A stretch of 64,000 bases of DNA from Nageia nagi (taxonomy: Eukaryota; Pinophyta), in assembly GCA_050084985.1 (NCBI GenBank), contig JBITNC010000001.1, positions 126,418,001 through 126,482,000 of the forward strand. The letters are read 5' to 3'. Of the stretch, positions 12,279 to 22,530 are shown piece by piece. The notes below the pieces were generated by a model that saw only the letters and a program-made list of their open reading frames with translations, was not told the DNA's origin and did no database searches. Positions within the stretch are counted from its first letter, which is position 1. Each line of letters opens with the position of its first letter. The translations under genes were made by a program, and so were the position numbers.

Positions 12279-12660
12279 TTATGAGATACTATACACACTC
12301 ATTTTTATAGATTTAATTATGACCTCATTTCTTCTTTCACTAAAGCCTTCAAAAGTCCTTTGAAACCTTGGTTTTACATTGGTAGGATTATTTACATAAT
12401 AATTTTTATTGAATAATGAACTATCATTATATATAATTTCATTATGCAAAATTGAATGGGTATTATACTCTAGTACCAAGTAATTAATAATTTTAGTTAT
12501 GGAGAGTGATCTCCCATAACATCTAAAAGTCATATGACCAATACAATTTAATAAGATTCTAGGTCTCTTGTAAGGCCAATGCAAATGAAATAAATGGATC
12601 CAATCTGTTAAGGTTTCAATTTCCATCTACATGTCCTTTGCTTCTAGCTCAATGGTTGCC
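12279..12660 (-). pseudogene. second extra sense reading frame, unknown function
   Basis: A minus-strand frame of 115 codons (12626-12279) starts MEIETLTDWIHLFHLHWPYK. In the same phase it is preceded by DLKIDNLMATIELEAKDM and one TAG stop, so coding extended upstream. It includes SITKIINYLVLEYNTHS, LFNKNYYVNNPTNVKPRF and RTFEGFSERR, a coherent, charged, probably soluble segment. It lies about 1 kb after the integrase C-terminus in the sense direction. It may belong to the same lost polypeptide as the frame at 11184-11700. The family is unknown to me. Confidence 0.45.
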
Positions 12661-13639
12661 ATAAGATTATCAATTTTTAAATCCCATGCATTAGTTCTTT
12701 ACTAATTAAAAAACTTCATGGTTATAAATTCTTGAATTTCTTTTGGTAAAGTGAAGAAATGGGCTATCTTAGTGTAAGGACAATTTCATAATGTTTGTAT
12801 ATAGTGATATTTTAGGTATCAATCAACAAAATCATGACACAAGATTAAATTCTAATTGTATTTTTTAATTATCTTTAGTCTTCTTGGCCTTAAAGATTTT
12901 ATTTGATTGTTATGTGGGGAAGGATTGGGGAGCCTTGACCTTATTCAGGAAAATCATGGATCAAATTTTTATTCACATTTAATTGAGCATTGAGGTTTAC
13001 AGATAAACACTATGTAAAAATAATAGACTATTTTATGATGACAAAGGTATCTTATCATTTGGTCTACCCATGTAAGTAGAAAAGCCTCATCTGGTCAAGT
13101 ATTAATTACACTACTTTGGATCTAATTGTTGAAGAAATAATGAATTATGATCCTAGGGGTTGATGTGGGCTAGTATTGACATAACAAGTTTGTCATGTGA
13201 ACTTGGGTAAACTAACATGCATAACTTAAGTGATACATGGCTTTATATACATAGATCCCCAAGTTATCTCCTTCAACACTTATCTCCCACCCTTAATATC
13301 TTTGTAGAGATAATTTTAAAGCTAGCATTCCTTATAGATTAACAGGTAGATGGAGGAAATTTATATTTCTAGGAGAAATATATAGGGATAATTCTATGAT
13401 AACCCTATCTCCCAAGTATCTCGATTTCTAATACCAAGAAATTTATTGAATGGTCCTTTGATCAGCAACTAGGTGGATGCGTTTACTCTTTTTTGATAAC
13501 ATTTTCTATTTTAAATACATTAAATATGTATAAGTTTTATGAAGAGCACTCTTATTAATTTTAAACTAAAAGAATATTTAGAATATATAGAATTACAAAT
13601 CAAAAAGGCTTGTTAACTATAGAAAGGATGAAGGTGCAT
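12661..13639 (-). other. region after integrase, nothing recognised
   Basis: A+T-rich sequence with only short frames. It separates the integrase C-terminus from the first extra frame. Confidence 0.45.
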
Positions 13640-13882
13640 GATGTTTATGGGTTCATGCTCTTCATTACCTTCCATATCAACTAAATGATAAGATTCAAAT
13701 CCAAAATTTCTTTTAATTATATAGGGATCTAACCAGTAGGAGAGAACTTATCAAGAAATTATTGTTCCATTCAAGAAGTTTGTTGGTTTTATTTCAAAAC
13801 CATATCTCCTATATTAAATTTATGAATTTTGACTTTTTTATCAAAAACTTATTTAATACGATTTTTATAAGTACGTATATGC
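13640..13882 (-). pseudogene. integrase C-terminal domain of the retrotransposon, cut off by a DNA transposon
   Basis: On the minus strand, from the transposon junction, I read EHIRTYKNRIK, a stop, VFDKKVKIHKFNIGDMVLK, a stop, then the block DPYIIKRNFG and YHLVDMEGNE with HEPINIMHLH. This is the usual end of a Tat integrase (KKV..R.F..GDLVL, then WEGPY.I......Y.L.DM.G....P.N...L). It continues the core found at 17920-18860. The two pieces are in phase once the intervening transposon is taken out. Confidence 0.75.
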
Positions 13883-13890
13883 TCTAACAC
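13883..13890. repeat. target-site duplication TCTAACAC, left copy
   Basis: It is identical to 17912-17919. It flanks the DNA transposon and lies within the integrase reading frame. Confidence 0.8.
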
Positions 13891-13935
13891 CATGAGGTGG
13901 TCACTATTAAAAAATGGTAAAACCATGTGAGTACA
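13891..13935 (+). repeat. left terminal inverted repeat
   Basis: It begins CATGAGGTGGTCACT and pairs imperfectly with 17867-17911. The outer 15 bases match best, with a one-base gap. Confidence 0.6.
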
Positions 13936-13995
13936 TACCAAGGGGTATTTTTAATATCAAGTTGAACTATCTATATATCAATAAGTATTTTATAA

Positions 13996-14012
13996 GGGGG
14001 GGGGGGGGGGGG
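13996..14012. repeat. G17 homopolymer
   Basis: Seventeen consecutive G, about 100 bases inside the DNA transposon. The following 180 bases stay G-rich on this strand (runs such as GGGGG, GGGGAGGGG). Confidence 0.95.
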
Positions 14013-15250
14013 TAAGGGTGTTTAAAATTTATACAAAATATTCTACAAGTAAAAAAAAAAAAAGGGTGGAGATGTTAGGGGGTATGTTATTTTTGAATTT
14101 TGTTTTGAGGAGAGGGGATGTTGGGGGTATATTATATTTCAATTTTTTGGGGGAGGGGATGTTTGGAGGGTGGTTAGGTGTTATATTTAATTTTGTATTC
14201 TATATCTATTATAATTTTAATTTATACAAAATCTCTAATGATTACATTTGTGTTTTGATAACTAAAAAGTGTTAAATAGCAAAAACATAAATAGGCATTG
14301 GACTTACCTTATGCACCATGTACCATTATGGCATAATGTTGAGATGACTATGATTAGACCCACTTCATCTTATGAAAGGGACACACCTAGGAGTAAGCTT
14401 CTTGAGGAAGCAAACCCTAGATGCCATGAATGCTTTCAATCACTTTCAATATCATGATAAAACCCTAAAAGAGGATTATTGTTAAAGTATGTTACATGGG
14501 GGTCTATCAGCGAGCCACATTATTATTGGGAGAGGTCTATGTAGTCTATCTTCTCTTCATTTTCGACCATAATGTTAGAACATGGGTTAAAGGAGACCAT
14601 TCATTCTCTTTGTTGGTAGTTATTCTACCTAGTTTATGGACTTTTTCATGAGCTGAGTGTTTTGGAAGGAAGGTTGAAACTTTGAACCATAATTACTAGA
14701 AATGAGAAATGTGATGACAATGATAATATAATGAGAAATGACAAATATTATAAATTACATATAAAAAACATAATGCTATTTATTATTATAATTTTTATAA
14801 AAATATCTAAAATTTTATATTTTCTTTATATTTAGTTTTAAAATCTTATATTTTCTTTAAATTATTATTTTAAAATCATAAATCTCCTATATTTTAATTA
14901 ATTACAATTCTTTATAATCAATAATTCATTAATTAAAACTTATGCAAGTTAATAATTAATAATAATCTAAATGTAGATGTATGTTTAAAGTATCATGACG
15001 ATCACTTCCATCAATGTATTTAAGATATATTTTATGAAAGTTATAAAACATTTTAAATTTTAATGTATTTAAAACAACTTTCACATTTAAAGTACCCTCT
15101 TTTAATTTACTAGTTAATTGACAAGACATCAATGCTTTTAAATCCCCACATTGCTCAAATAGCTCCCATTCCCATTAAACACATTATTTCATAAACCTTG
15201 CCAAGCTAAAATATCATCCACCAACAACTTTATTATTTTTTTAATTATTA
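14013..15250. other. DNA transposon interior, no gene recognised
   Basis: Plus-strand frames at 14018-14275 (Gly-rich, from G runs) and 14269-14457 have no recognisable domain. The stretch 14490-14690 reads in patches as protein (for example SISEPHYYWERS) but I cannot assign it. 14700-15100 is A+T-rich. Confidence 0.4.
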
Positions 15251-15279
15251 GAATAGAAATTATATTGTTCTTCCGCCAT

Positions 15280-15345
15280 ACTTATCCTTGGCTTCCTCGT
15301 ACTTCTTAAGAAAAACATCAAGCCTCTCCCCCATCATTCAAATGA
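15280..15345 (-). pseudogene. possible captured exon fragment, minus strand
   Basis: A minus-strand frame starting near 15341 reads MMGERLDVFLKKYEEAKDKY before a Gly-Gly pair and a stop. It is short but has strong protein character and stands in sequence of more normal base composition with CpG sites. It may be the first exon of a captured host gene. The family is not recognised. Confidence 0.3.
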
Positions 15346-15439
15346 AAAATATACCAGCGAATCTGGGCTTTCCAACACACCCCATCTTCATGATCTATGG
15401 CACATACCCACTGATTGATGATGTGGCAAATGTTTAGCT

Positions 15440-15910
15440 AAATAAAATACTACTCGGATTCGTGCATCAAGTTTCACATTTCAATTTCCCGCCCATTTCT
15501 GCCTTCAATTTCAATTGAATTTATAATCTCATCGATTCGTTACTGGTTAGTGCCTCCCTCCTCGAATCGCGTCACTGATCTTCTCTTCCTTTAAGGATTT
15601 CAAATACTGCTATTTTCTTATAGTTGGAGCTGATGGTTTTTTTTGAAGAAACTTTGCCTCTGCAAGGACGATGGCGTCCCGCCAAAGGACCTGCAAGTGA
15701 AGTCTCCATCAACAATCCAGACGCTCACACTTTGCTTGACACTTCACTTGAATCCGTCCAAGCCTCTGCAACGAAAGTCGGCTTCCACTTCTCAAATGGT
15801 GCTTTCTAAACAGCTGACCATCCAAGCCGTTCAAGCCGTCCCTTCTGTCAGATCGACTCTCTCTACGTTTTTCCTCATTAAAAATTCATGTTTCTTATTT
15901 TGAATCAGCA
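15440..15910 (+). pseudogene. gene-like CpG-containing segment, plus strand, unknown
   Basis: Base composition and CpG content rise sharply here (for example CTCGAATCGCGTCACTG and GACGATGGCGTCCCGCC). Upstream lies a pyrimidine-rich, 5'-leader-like stretch at 15480-15610. Two overlapping frames are open: 15624-15809 (61 codons, with NPDAHTLLDTSLESVQASAT) and 15643-15903 (86 codons, Lys/Ser/Thr/Leu-rich). Neither is recognised. It may be a captured first exon with its promoter, or a young gene. With the minus-strand fragment just upstream, it looks like a divergent pair. Conditional on a single gene capture, both could instead come from one source locus. Confidence 0.35.
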
Positions 15911-16442
15911 TTATCCAAGCTCTTCATGTCATGTTTGTATGAGAAATTCCATGTAAAATAAGCTATACTTGCTCGACAATGTTCACATGGCAGGATGCAT
16001 ATTTTATTTTCCAACGTTTAGCTTTACAACATATAATTGTTTTATACTGATGACAGAAAACGTTTACAACACATAATTGTTTTAATCTGATGACATAATT
16101 TCTAACAGCTTTGGAATTTGACGTTTATTTAAACATTTTTTAGTTTTTTAAATAATTTATGGTAAAACAATATTTTTAAATTTTAAAAATGGTATTTAGT
16201 ATCAATGTTTAACATCTTGACATCTACTTTTAATTTCTCATCAATTAAATTGTACCAGCCATTAATTATGGAAGTTTAGCAGCTGGCTCAATAGATCCCT
16301 TCTAAATCATTTATATGCAACTATTAGGTGAGAAAACTATCAATGAACCTATGGACAAATAAAGAATGATTGAATAATAATATTTTTTTAGAAATCATTT
16401 ACACAAAACATAAATTCATAGATATTTAAAAAAAGAAAATGT

Positions 16443-16456
16443 AAAATAGGAATTAA
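16443..16456. repeat. SINE target-site duplication, left copy
   Basis: AAAATAGGAATTAA, repeated exactly at 16644-16657. Confidence 0.8.
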
Positions 16457-16643
16457 ATCCAGCAAGTGTTGGGGAGTTGGTGAGAGGGGTAGTTGAAATC
16501 TCTCGAGTTGTTCATGGGAGACCCCATGTTCAAATCTCATCCCCTCACTTGCAAGTGGATATGACTAATGTAATAAATGGCGGGTGTTAATTCCCTGCAA
16601 ACCTTCATTGTGTAAGAACATTGTCTTCTTCATACAAAAAAAA
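16457..16643 (+). mobile_element. tRNA-derived SINE
   Basis: This 187-bp insertion is flanked by a 14-bp direct repeat and ends in a run of A. Near its 5' end it has a pol III A-box-like sequence (TTGGTGAGAGGGG) and, about 50 bases on, a B-box-like GTTCAAATCTC. This spacing is typical of a tRNA-derived head. The body then runs through CTTCATTGTGTAAGAACATT to CATAC plus poly(A). SINEs are copied by LINE machinery; L1-type LINE relics are present elsewhere in the window. It sits inside the DNA transposon, so it is the youngest layer of this nest. Confidence 0.8.
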
Positions 16644-16657
16644 AAAATAGGAATTAA
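16644..16657. repeat. SINE target-site duplication, right copy
   Basis: AAAATAGGAATTAA, with the first A's shared with the SINE poly(A) tail. Confidence 0.8.
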
Positions 16658-17866
16658 TTGACAAATAATTTTTTTTTTTAAATTCAAAGCTTAACTTCGA
16701 GGTAGTTGTGTTGTTCCTCGAGAGGGAAATCATGCCAAATCTTTTTCTATAAAAAATTCCATGAGAACTTCACTTTAAAAGTAAACAATCTTGAAATCCT
16801 CAAATGCTGCTAAACAAAATGTTGTTTAATATTTGAATCATCAAGACTTTTGAACTTCCAATAAGGTAAGATTATTACACTTTTACTTGTAATTGTGATT
16901 GATGAGATTTTAGGATATTGATTAGGAAATAACATTCAACTAGCTTTAGACAAACATTAGAAACCTTACTTTATTTTAACTATAAGAAATTCAATTTCAA
17001 TGAATTAAAGTATACAAAAAAAGTTGTAAATTTATTTCAATCATTGATTTATACTGATATAATAATTTTGGATTAATTTGAGGTATTAGATTATTGTTAA
17101 ACATCACAGATATTTTCGCTCTTTACTTCCCATTTGATTGTCATTGTAGAATGTTTTTAAATATTAATAATTTTTTACTTTTTATTTAAATTCTCATTTT
17201 TTTAAATTCAAATAAATGTATTCAACTATTTAAATTTGTTTAAAAGAATATTTATTTATTAATATTTGAGATTTAATTAAATAAACACATATTTTTTTTA
17301 AAGATATAAATTAGTAAATATATAAATGTTTTAATATTAATATTAATATCACCATTTGATTTCTTTTTAATTCAAATTTTGATTTCAAAATTAAATTTTC
17401 TTACCATTTTAAACCTATAATCCTAATTAGGGTTGTTGGATTTTTTGAAAAATAACCTTGAGATATATATATGTTGGAGCAAAAAACTTTTGTAACACAT
17501 TTAGGAGTTAAATTTATAAGCCTTCAATAATTGAAACTAGTTTTGAACATATGAGTCTCTTATTTTTTATTCCTCTATAATGGAAAATTTTGTTACTTCT
17601 CCATTTTTATCTCCTGCAATTTTTCAGTAATCATTATTTTCACTCCTAGAGCTTCCAAGTTATCCTTCCTCCAAATTTTAAACTTGTTCATCGAGGAATT
17701 ATGTTATACTCTAATTTTGTCATCGAAATAATCTTCCTTTAGATCATTATTTTGGGCGATTTTAAAAAGGGTTATTATTGATTATATAGAGGTTACCATG
17801 AGGGGTTTAATAAATTAAAAAAGAATGTAGTAAATTTTAAAAATAGGGTATTTTTTAAGAAGCCTA
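16658..17866. other. DNA transposon interior, nothing recognised
   Basis: A+T-rich, with poly(T) and poly(A) runs. No frame of note. Confidence 0.5.
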
Positions 17867-17911
17867 TGAATGGACATGTTTTGAAGGATTTCTATGAAGT
17901 GACCCCCCATA
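17867..17911 (-). repeat. right terminal inverted repeat
   Basis: On the minus strand it begins TATGGGGGGTCACTTC. It is the partner of 13891-13935. Confidence 0.6.
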
Positions 17912-17919
17912 TCTAACAC
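17912..17919. repeat. target-site duplication TCTAACAC, right copy
   Basis: It is identical to 13883-13890. The base outside differs (A versus C), so the duplication is eight bases, or nine with one mutation. Confidence 0.8.
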
Positions 17920-18860
17920 TTTAACTCTTCTTTCATCTAAAAAAAGCAATTGATCTAATCTTGTTTGATGAATTGCTTCATCTATGATATATTCTTGTAA
18001 GGCAATTCATAAAGAAGGAATTTCTATTTCCAAGAGTAATATTGCTTCTACTCTATAAACTAAAGAAAATGGGATTACCCTTGTTGGAGTTTGAATGCTA
18101 GTTCAATATGCCCATAATGCATGTGGAATTCTCACATACTAATCTCACTAAGAATCCTCAATAGTTTTTAATATAATACTACTAATGGTTTTATTTAAAG
18201 ACTCAACTTGACCATCTCCTTGAGGATAGTAAGGTGTTGAGAAGCTTAATCGAATATGATATCCTTTACATAAAGCTTGAACTTTCTTATTTTTGAACTT
18301 TTTTCCATCATCAATAATAATTTGAGCTAGTATTCTAAAATGAGATATAATATGTTTTTATATGATTTCTCCCATCTTTGGCTCTTTTGTTGAACTCATA
18401 GGGATGGCTTCTACCCATTTCATAAAATACTCTATAGTAGTTATTATAAACTTATGACCTCCTAAAGAAATAGCAGAGATTTGACCTATTAAATCTAATG
18501 TCCATCTCGAGAATGGCCACAATAATTACATGGGTTGGAATGTATGTGAAGGTTGATTAAATAGATTTGCATATTGTTGATATTTAGCACACTTTCTAAC
18601 ATATTTTGTATAGTCATATTCCATATTGGGCTAGTAGTATCCCATATGCATTAATCATTTTGTAATTATGGAGCCACTAAAATGTCCTTAGTAAATTCCA
18701 CCATGTACATATGAAATAATAATTTATGAATCAATCCATTTTAAGCATTTGAGCAATATCCCATCAAAACCCCTATGGTATAGGACATCTCCTATCATGC
18801 GAAAGTGAACAATTATGTATGCCACAAATTTCTTTCTTCCATTACAATGTCTAGAACTAC
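17920..18860 (-). pseudogene. integrase zinc region and catalytic core of the retrotransposon
   Basis: In minus-strand order I read GYYWPNMEYDYTKYVRKCAK (H2C2 zinc region, with the second Cys now Tyr), then WPFSRWTLDLIG with the first catalytic Asp at 18495-18493. KWVEAIPM follows, then AQIIIDDGKKFKNK with the second Asp at 18312-18310 (the usual next residue Asn is Asp). Next come FSTPYYPQGDGQVESLNKT with Glu at 18204-18202 and LDERRVKVL at the transposon junction. Thirty-five residues separate the second Asp and the Glu, which is the D,D35E signature. Integrase joins the element cDNA to host DNA. All three catalytic residues survive, but stops occur within the domain and the C-terminus lies 4 kb away. 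Confidence 0.85.
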
Positions 18861-19453
18861 ATATTGAAATTTGTTTGATTCTATTAAGATTTGAGTGATT
18901 TGAACAATTTCAATAAGGATCATTTTTTATTAAGGTTTGCAAGCATCAAAGATTCAATAGAAGCCATAGCATTAGCAAACCTATTAGTTGATCATGGTGC
19001 TACTTCTAGATCATATTTTTCAAAATATGATAAGAGATTATTTAGTAACCTCTTATATTTGTGTAGCAAAGGTTTCTTACATTGAAATATTTATTTGACT
19101 TAATTTATGATTAGTAATGAATCACCAATGAATTTAACTTTTTCTAATTTAAATTTTATGGTAGTTCTAATTGCTAAGAGTAAAGCTTCATACTCAGAAT
19201 TATTATTTGTGTAAGAAAAATTAAGCCTAAATGAATAAGGTATGGTAACTCCTTGGGGTGTAACAAACACAACACCTACACCCTCACTTTGCTCATACCT
19301 TGATCCATCAAAATATATTACCATATTCTAATCTTCTTAAAATTCTACAAAAATTTTGATTTCATCTAATTGAGATACATGTTCATCTACTAATTCTATG
19401 ACAAGTGGATTATCATTAGGTAGTGGTGCTTCAGAAACATAGTTTGCTATGAC
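18861..19453 (-). pseudogene. second, archaeal-type RNase H domain and link to integrase
   Basis: The frame at 19324-19100 reads YFDGSRYEQSEGVGVVF, then NNNSEYEALLLAI, then FIGDSLLIIN. These hold the Asp, Glu and Asp of an RNase H fold. In the usual Tat order this is the archaeal-type copy that follows the reverse-transcriptase-linked RNase H. After it, LLNNLLSYFEKYDLEV and TNRFANAMASIESL match the segment that joins RNase H to integrase (compare NTQADALAGLASL). Having two RNase H domains is diagnostic of the Tat branch. There are stops at 19099 and further downstream. Confidence 0.8.
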
Positions 19454-20020
19454 TTATCCTTTTATTGATTTCTGACTTATAAAGAGTAAGTTGAATTCTA
19501 TTAAATGCATGATCCATTTAGATGTTCTTATATTTTGATAAGTTTTATTCATCATATATTTCAAAGGATCTACTTTAGTGATTACATACATGGTATGGTT
19601 TAGCATGTAATATCTTAACGTTTTGGTTGTGAATACTATTGCTAAACATAACTTTTCCAAATACACATATTTAAACTCATAGCCAACTAAAGTTTGACTA
19701 AGATAATATATTGCTTATTCTTTACTATTTTTATTCATTTGAAAAAGTATAGTTCTTAAGGTTTTTTTTGTAGCTAATATATATAACAAGAATGGTTCTT
19801 TAAGCTTAGGTGGTACTAGAATGGGTGGTGAAAGAAGATAACACTTTATTTCATCAAATACTTCTTGTTGTTCATTGTCCTAATGAAATGTGATACCCTT
19901 TTTTAAAATTTTGTTGAAAGGTTTACATTTATCTGATAACTGAGAAATAAAATATCTCATAGCTTGTAACTTACCCTATAGGCTTTGTAATTATTTTATA
20001 TTTGAGGGAGGTGACATTTT
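19454..20020 (-). pseudogene. first RNase H domain of the retrotransposon
   Basis: On the minus strand it reads from about 19890 with FDEIKCYLLSPPILVPP (typical FEEIK.YL..PPVL.PP), LLYILATKKTLRTIL, AIYYLSQTLVGYEFKY, then LEKLCLAIVFTTKTLRYYML and IRTSKWIMHLIEFNL. This is the order found in gypsy elements (LY....AI...L..E...YP..EK..LA.V......R.Y). It degrades the RNA strand after reverse transcription. It is interrupted by a few stops. Confidence 0.8.
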
Positions 20021-20700
20021 TGTTATTACTTTTATCTTGTTAGGATCTACTTCTATTTCTCACTTAGAAATAATGAAACTTACTAATTTCCTAGAAGTTA
20101 CCCTAAAAACACATTTCTTTGGGTTCAATCAAATTTTATGTTCTAATAACTAATCAAATATTTTAATGAGCATTTTAGGATGATCTTTCCATGTTTTTGA
20201 TTTAGCCAATACATCATCTACGTAATTTTTTACAATGTCATGCATGTAATCATGGAAGATGTACATCATGGCTCTTTGATAAGTAGATCCAATATTTTTC
20301 AATCTAAAAGGTATTATTTTATAACAAAATATTCCCCAATGTGTTATAAATGCAATTTTATGTTGATCTTTTTATGCCACTTTAATTTGATTGTATCTTG
20401 AAAAATCCATCCATGAGTGATGACATTTTGTATCTTGGAATTGAATTGACCAAGTTATCTATGTTTGGTAGGGGAAAGTCATCTTTAAGACATGCTTTAT
20501 TTAGATCTTTAAGGTATGTGCATATTTGAATATTTTCAATGGATTTTTTAACTAGTACCATATTAAAAATCCAATCAAAATAATCAATAGAATTTATAAA
20601 TATTACTTCCAAAAGCTTTTGTAATTCTTCTTTTACCATTAGGGAAATTGTAAGATGCATTTTTCATAGCTTTTGTTTAACAAGTTTTACACCTTCCTTT
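20021..20700 (-). pseudogene. reverse transcriptase domain of the retrotransposon
   Basis: The frame 20660-20382 contains CTYLKDLNKACLKDDFPLPN (compare CVDYRDLNKACPKD.FPLP.ID). Further on, GSTYQRAMMYIF and the catalytic YVDD box at 20224-20213 are intact, followed by VLAKSKTWKDH. Next come LNPKKCVFRVTSRKLVSFII and the connection to RNase H. The RT copies the element RNA into DNA. The early fingers region (usual VRKKNGKWRVC) is eroded to VLVKKSIENIQIC, and stops are present between the boxes. Confidence 0.85.
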
Positions 20701-21977
20701 ATACCAAGATTATATGCTACTTAATTAGGATCAAGTCCAGTCATATCATCATATGACCATGCAAATATTTTTATTTTTTTAGTATTGTAATAAACTCCTT
20801 TATTTCATTTTTAGTAATGTATTTTCCTAATTGAATGATTTTAGGGTTACTAGGTTCATCACTTGAGTCAATCTTAATAGTTTCTTCATTTAACATGTGA
20901 GATACTTGCTCCAATTGGTTGGGTATTGGAATCCAATTATTATCATTTACATTTTATTCTTCATCCTCACGTTCATACTAATCTTGTAAAGTAGTATTAA
21001 TATTCAAGTCTATAATCTATAAGATTACATCTATGTCTTTGAAATCTTGGATTGTAGGTTGTTCAGAAATCCATGTAAAATTTGTAGTTTCTTCATCTAC
21101 TAAAAAGAATGAGGAAGATCTATTTGAAGTTTTTGAGTCTATTATCTCAAATTCATCAAACTCATCACTTCTAAATAAATCAAAATGCATTTTATGTGTA
21201 ATATTATCACATATTTTCATTATTTCTATTGTATTAATTGATGTATCAAAAAATAACCCTCTTGAGGATAACATTTCAAACTTCAAATCATATTGATTTG
21301 TCATTCATTTAGATATTTCAAATAAATTTCATATGTTTTAGGTTCTGGTTCTAGCTTGATTATCTTGCAATTGGATATTTGATTTTTTTCTTATAACCTA
21401 ATTCTATTTTATCACTGGTCAATTGATAATGAATATCAATGGTGTACCTAGGCACTTATTCATATCTTCCTAAACCTTTTCCTTTCCATTAAAACCTATT
21501 AAAGTATCTTTGGATGAATGATCTTACATCTAGTGATTAGTATTCTAATGAATTACAAAACATTCCTTCATTAAAATGAAGTAAAGGGAGAATAGGTGGT
21601 TCTATTGGACTATAATATACAAAAAATATTTGATTAGGTAACTACCCTAGTGGTATTAATTTCCCTACCACACTAGGAGACTCTTTAGGTCTTCCTATTT
21701 CTTGAGCTATAGGAATATTAAAAATAACATCATCAATGGTAAATTATCCTATTCCATAATATGTTAACTTTATAGTCACAAGATAAATATTAGATAGTTT
21801 ATCATTATTCTATTGTTATTTGATTTATTCATGAGACAAGATATTTTTGACAATGAAGCTTTGCTTGCTTCATCTAACTTTCATGCTCTTTATTCCCATG
21901 TTTGCTTTTCTAGGATTTTCAATTTTATTTTTAGTAATGGATCCTCATTAGTCTTTGGTGTATAATGTATTTCAATA
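20701..21977 (-). pseudogene. protease-RT linker of the polyprotein
   Basis: This is an acidic, low-complexity reading frame. The segment 21304-21017 (95 codons) is open, with SDEFDEFEIIDSKTS and TNFTWISEQPTIQDFKDIDV. Tat polyproteins usually have an Asp/Glu-rich stretch between protease and RT, and this fits. No catalytic motif is present. Antisense open frames over it (for example plus 21033-21296) are mirror images of it. Confidence 0.6.
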
Positions 21978-22530
21978 TCAATTAGATTTTTTCCCTTTAA
22001 ATAACTTGGAGAAGCATCTTTTTTTATCAATTTCTACTATTAACACCTTTTCAAGAACTATAGGTGATGTAGAATAATGAGTAGAAGGCAAAGTAGTCTC
22101 GCTTGAAAGATGTGTATATTTGTAATGGGAATATGGACTTTTATCTCTAAGTACACAATGTACCACCCTATCATGAATGTATTTTAGGCAGTTATGATAC
22201 ATTAATGGGATACATTGCTTATCTCTAATCCATGGTCTCCTTAAGAGTAAGTTTCATTTCATTATATCTCCTTCAATAACTTACAACAATGTTTGAACTA
22301 TTTTAGATTCCACAGTAACAAGCAATGAGATAGATCCCATTATTGAGCACAAAGCATCATTGAAAGCTCTAAATTGTAAACAAGGTACACATATATGTGA
22401 AAAAAGGAAATTTAATTTATTATAGGCCATTGTAGTAATGATATTTATAGCAAAACTTTCATCTATTAGTATCCTCTTAAAAGCCCTCCCATCTATCCAA
22501 GCTATAATATGTAATGGAGTATCTTGACCT
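21978..22530 (-). pseudogene. retropepsin-type aspartic protease domain, active-site motif altered
   Basis: On the minus strand I read HIIAWIDGRAFKRILIDES, then FAINIITTMAYNKLNF, SHICVPCLQFRAFNDAL, GSISLLVTVESKIV and LLRRPWIRDK. The order matches Tat proteases (VLID.GSALNVLP, then RAFDGS, then LLGRPWI). The active-site Asp codon is at 22463-22461, but the triad reads Asp-Glu-Ser instead of Asp-Asn-Gly/Ser or Asp-Thr-Gly. It is therefore inactive or decayed at the key position. A tail of 74 open codons follows (22202-21978) with a basic C-terminus. Its role in the element was to cut Gag-Pol. Confidence 0.75.

Larger units (their letters stand above)
13891..17911. mobile_element. nested DNA transposon, Mutator- or hAT-like, probably non-autonomous
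   Basis: This 4,021-bp insertion splits the retrotransposon integrase and is flanked by an 8-bp direct repeat. Its ends are inverted relative to each other. The left end reads CATGAGGTGGTCACT and the right end, on the minus strand, TATGGGGGGTCACTTC. Looser similarity continues for about 45 bases (AAAACCATGTGAGTACAT versus AAAACATGTCCATTCAT). Duplications of 8-9 bp suit hAT or Mutator-like elements; long degenerate inverted ends favour Mutator-like. No transposase frame is recognised. The interior holds a G17 run, gene-like CpG-containing sequence at 15.25-16.05 kb, and a SINE. It could be a gene-fragment-carrying element of the Pack-MULE kind. Confidence 0.7.

Noticed and set aside
13883-17919. 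Two different retrotransposons contributing the integrase core and the integrase C-terminus.
   Set aside because: The duplicated TCTAACAC, the inverted ends and the exact phase across the junction are explained more simply by one integrase split by one DNA transposon.
21033-21296. Plus-strand open frame of 87 codons.
   Set aside because: It is antisense to the acidic protease-RT linker of the retrotransposon and has no domain of its own.
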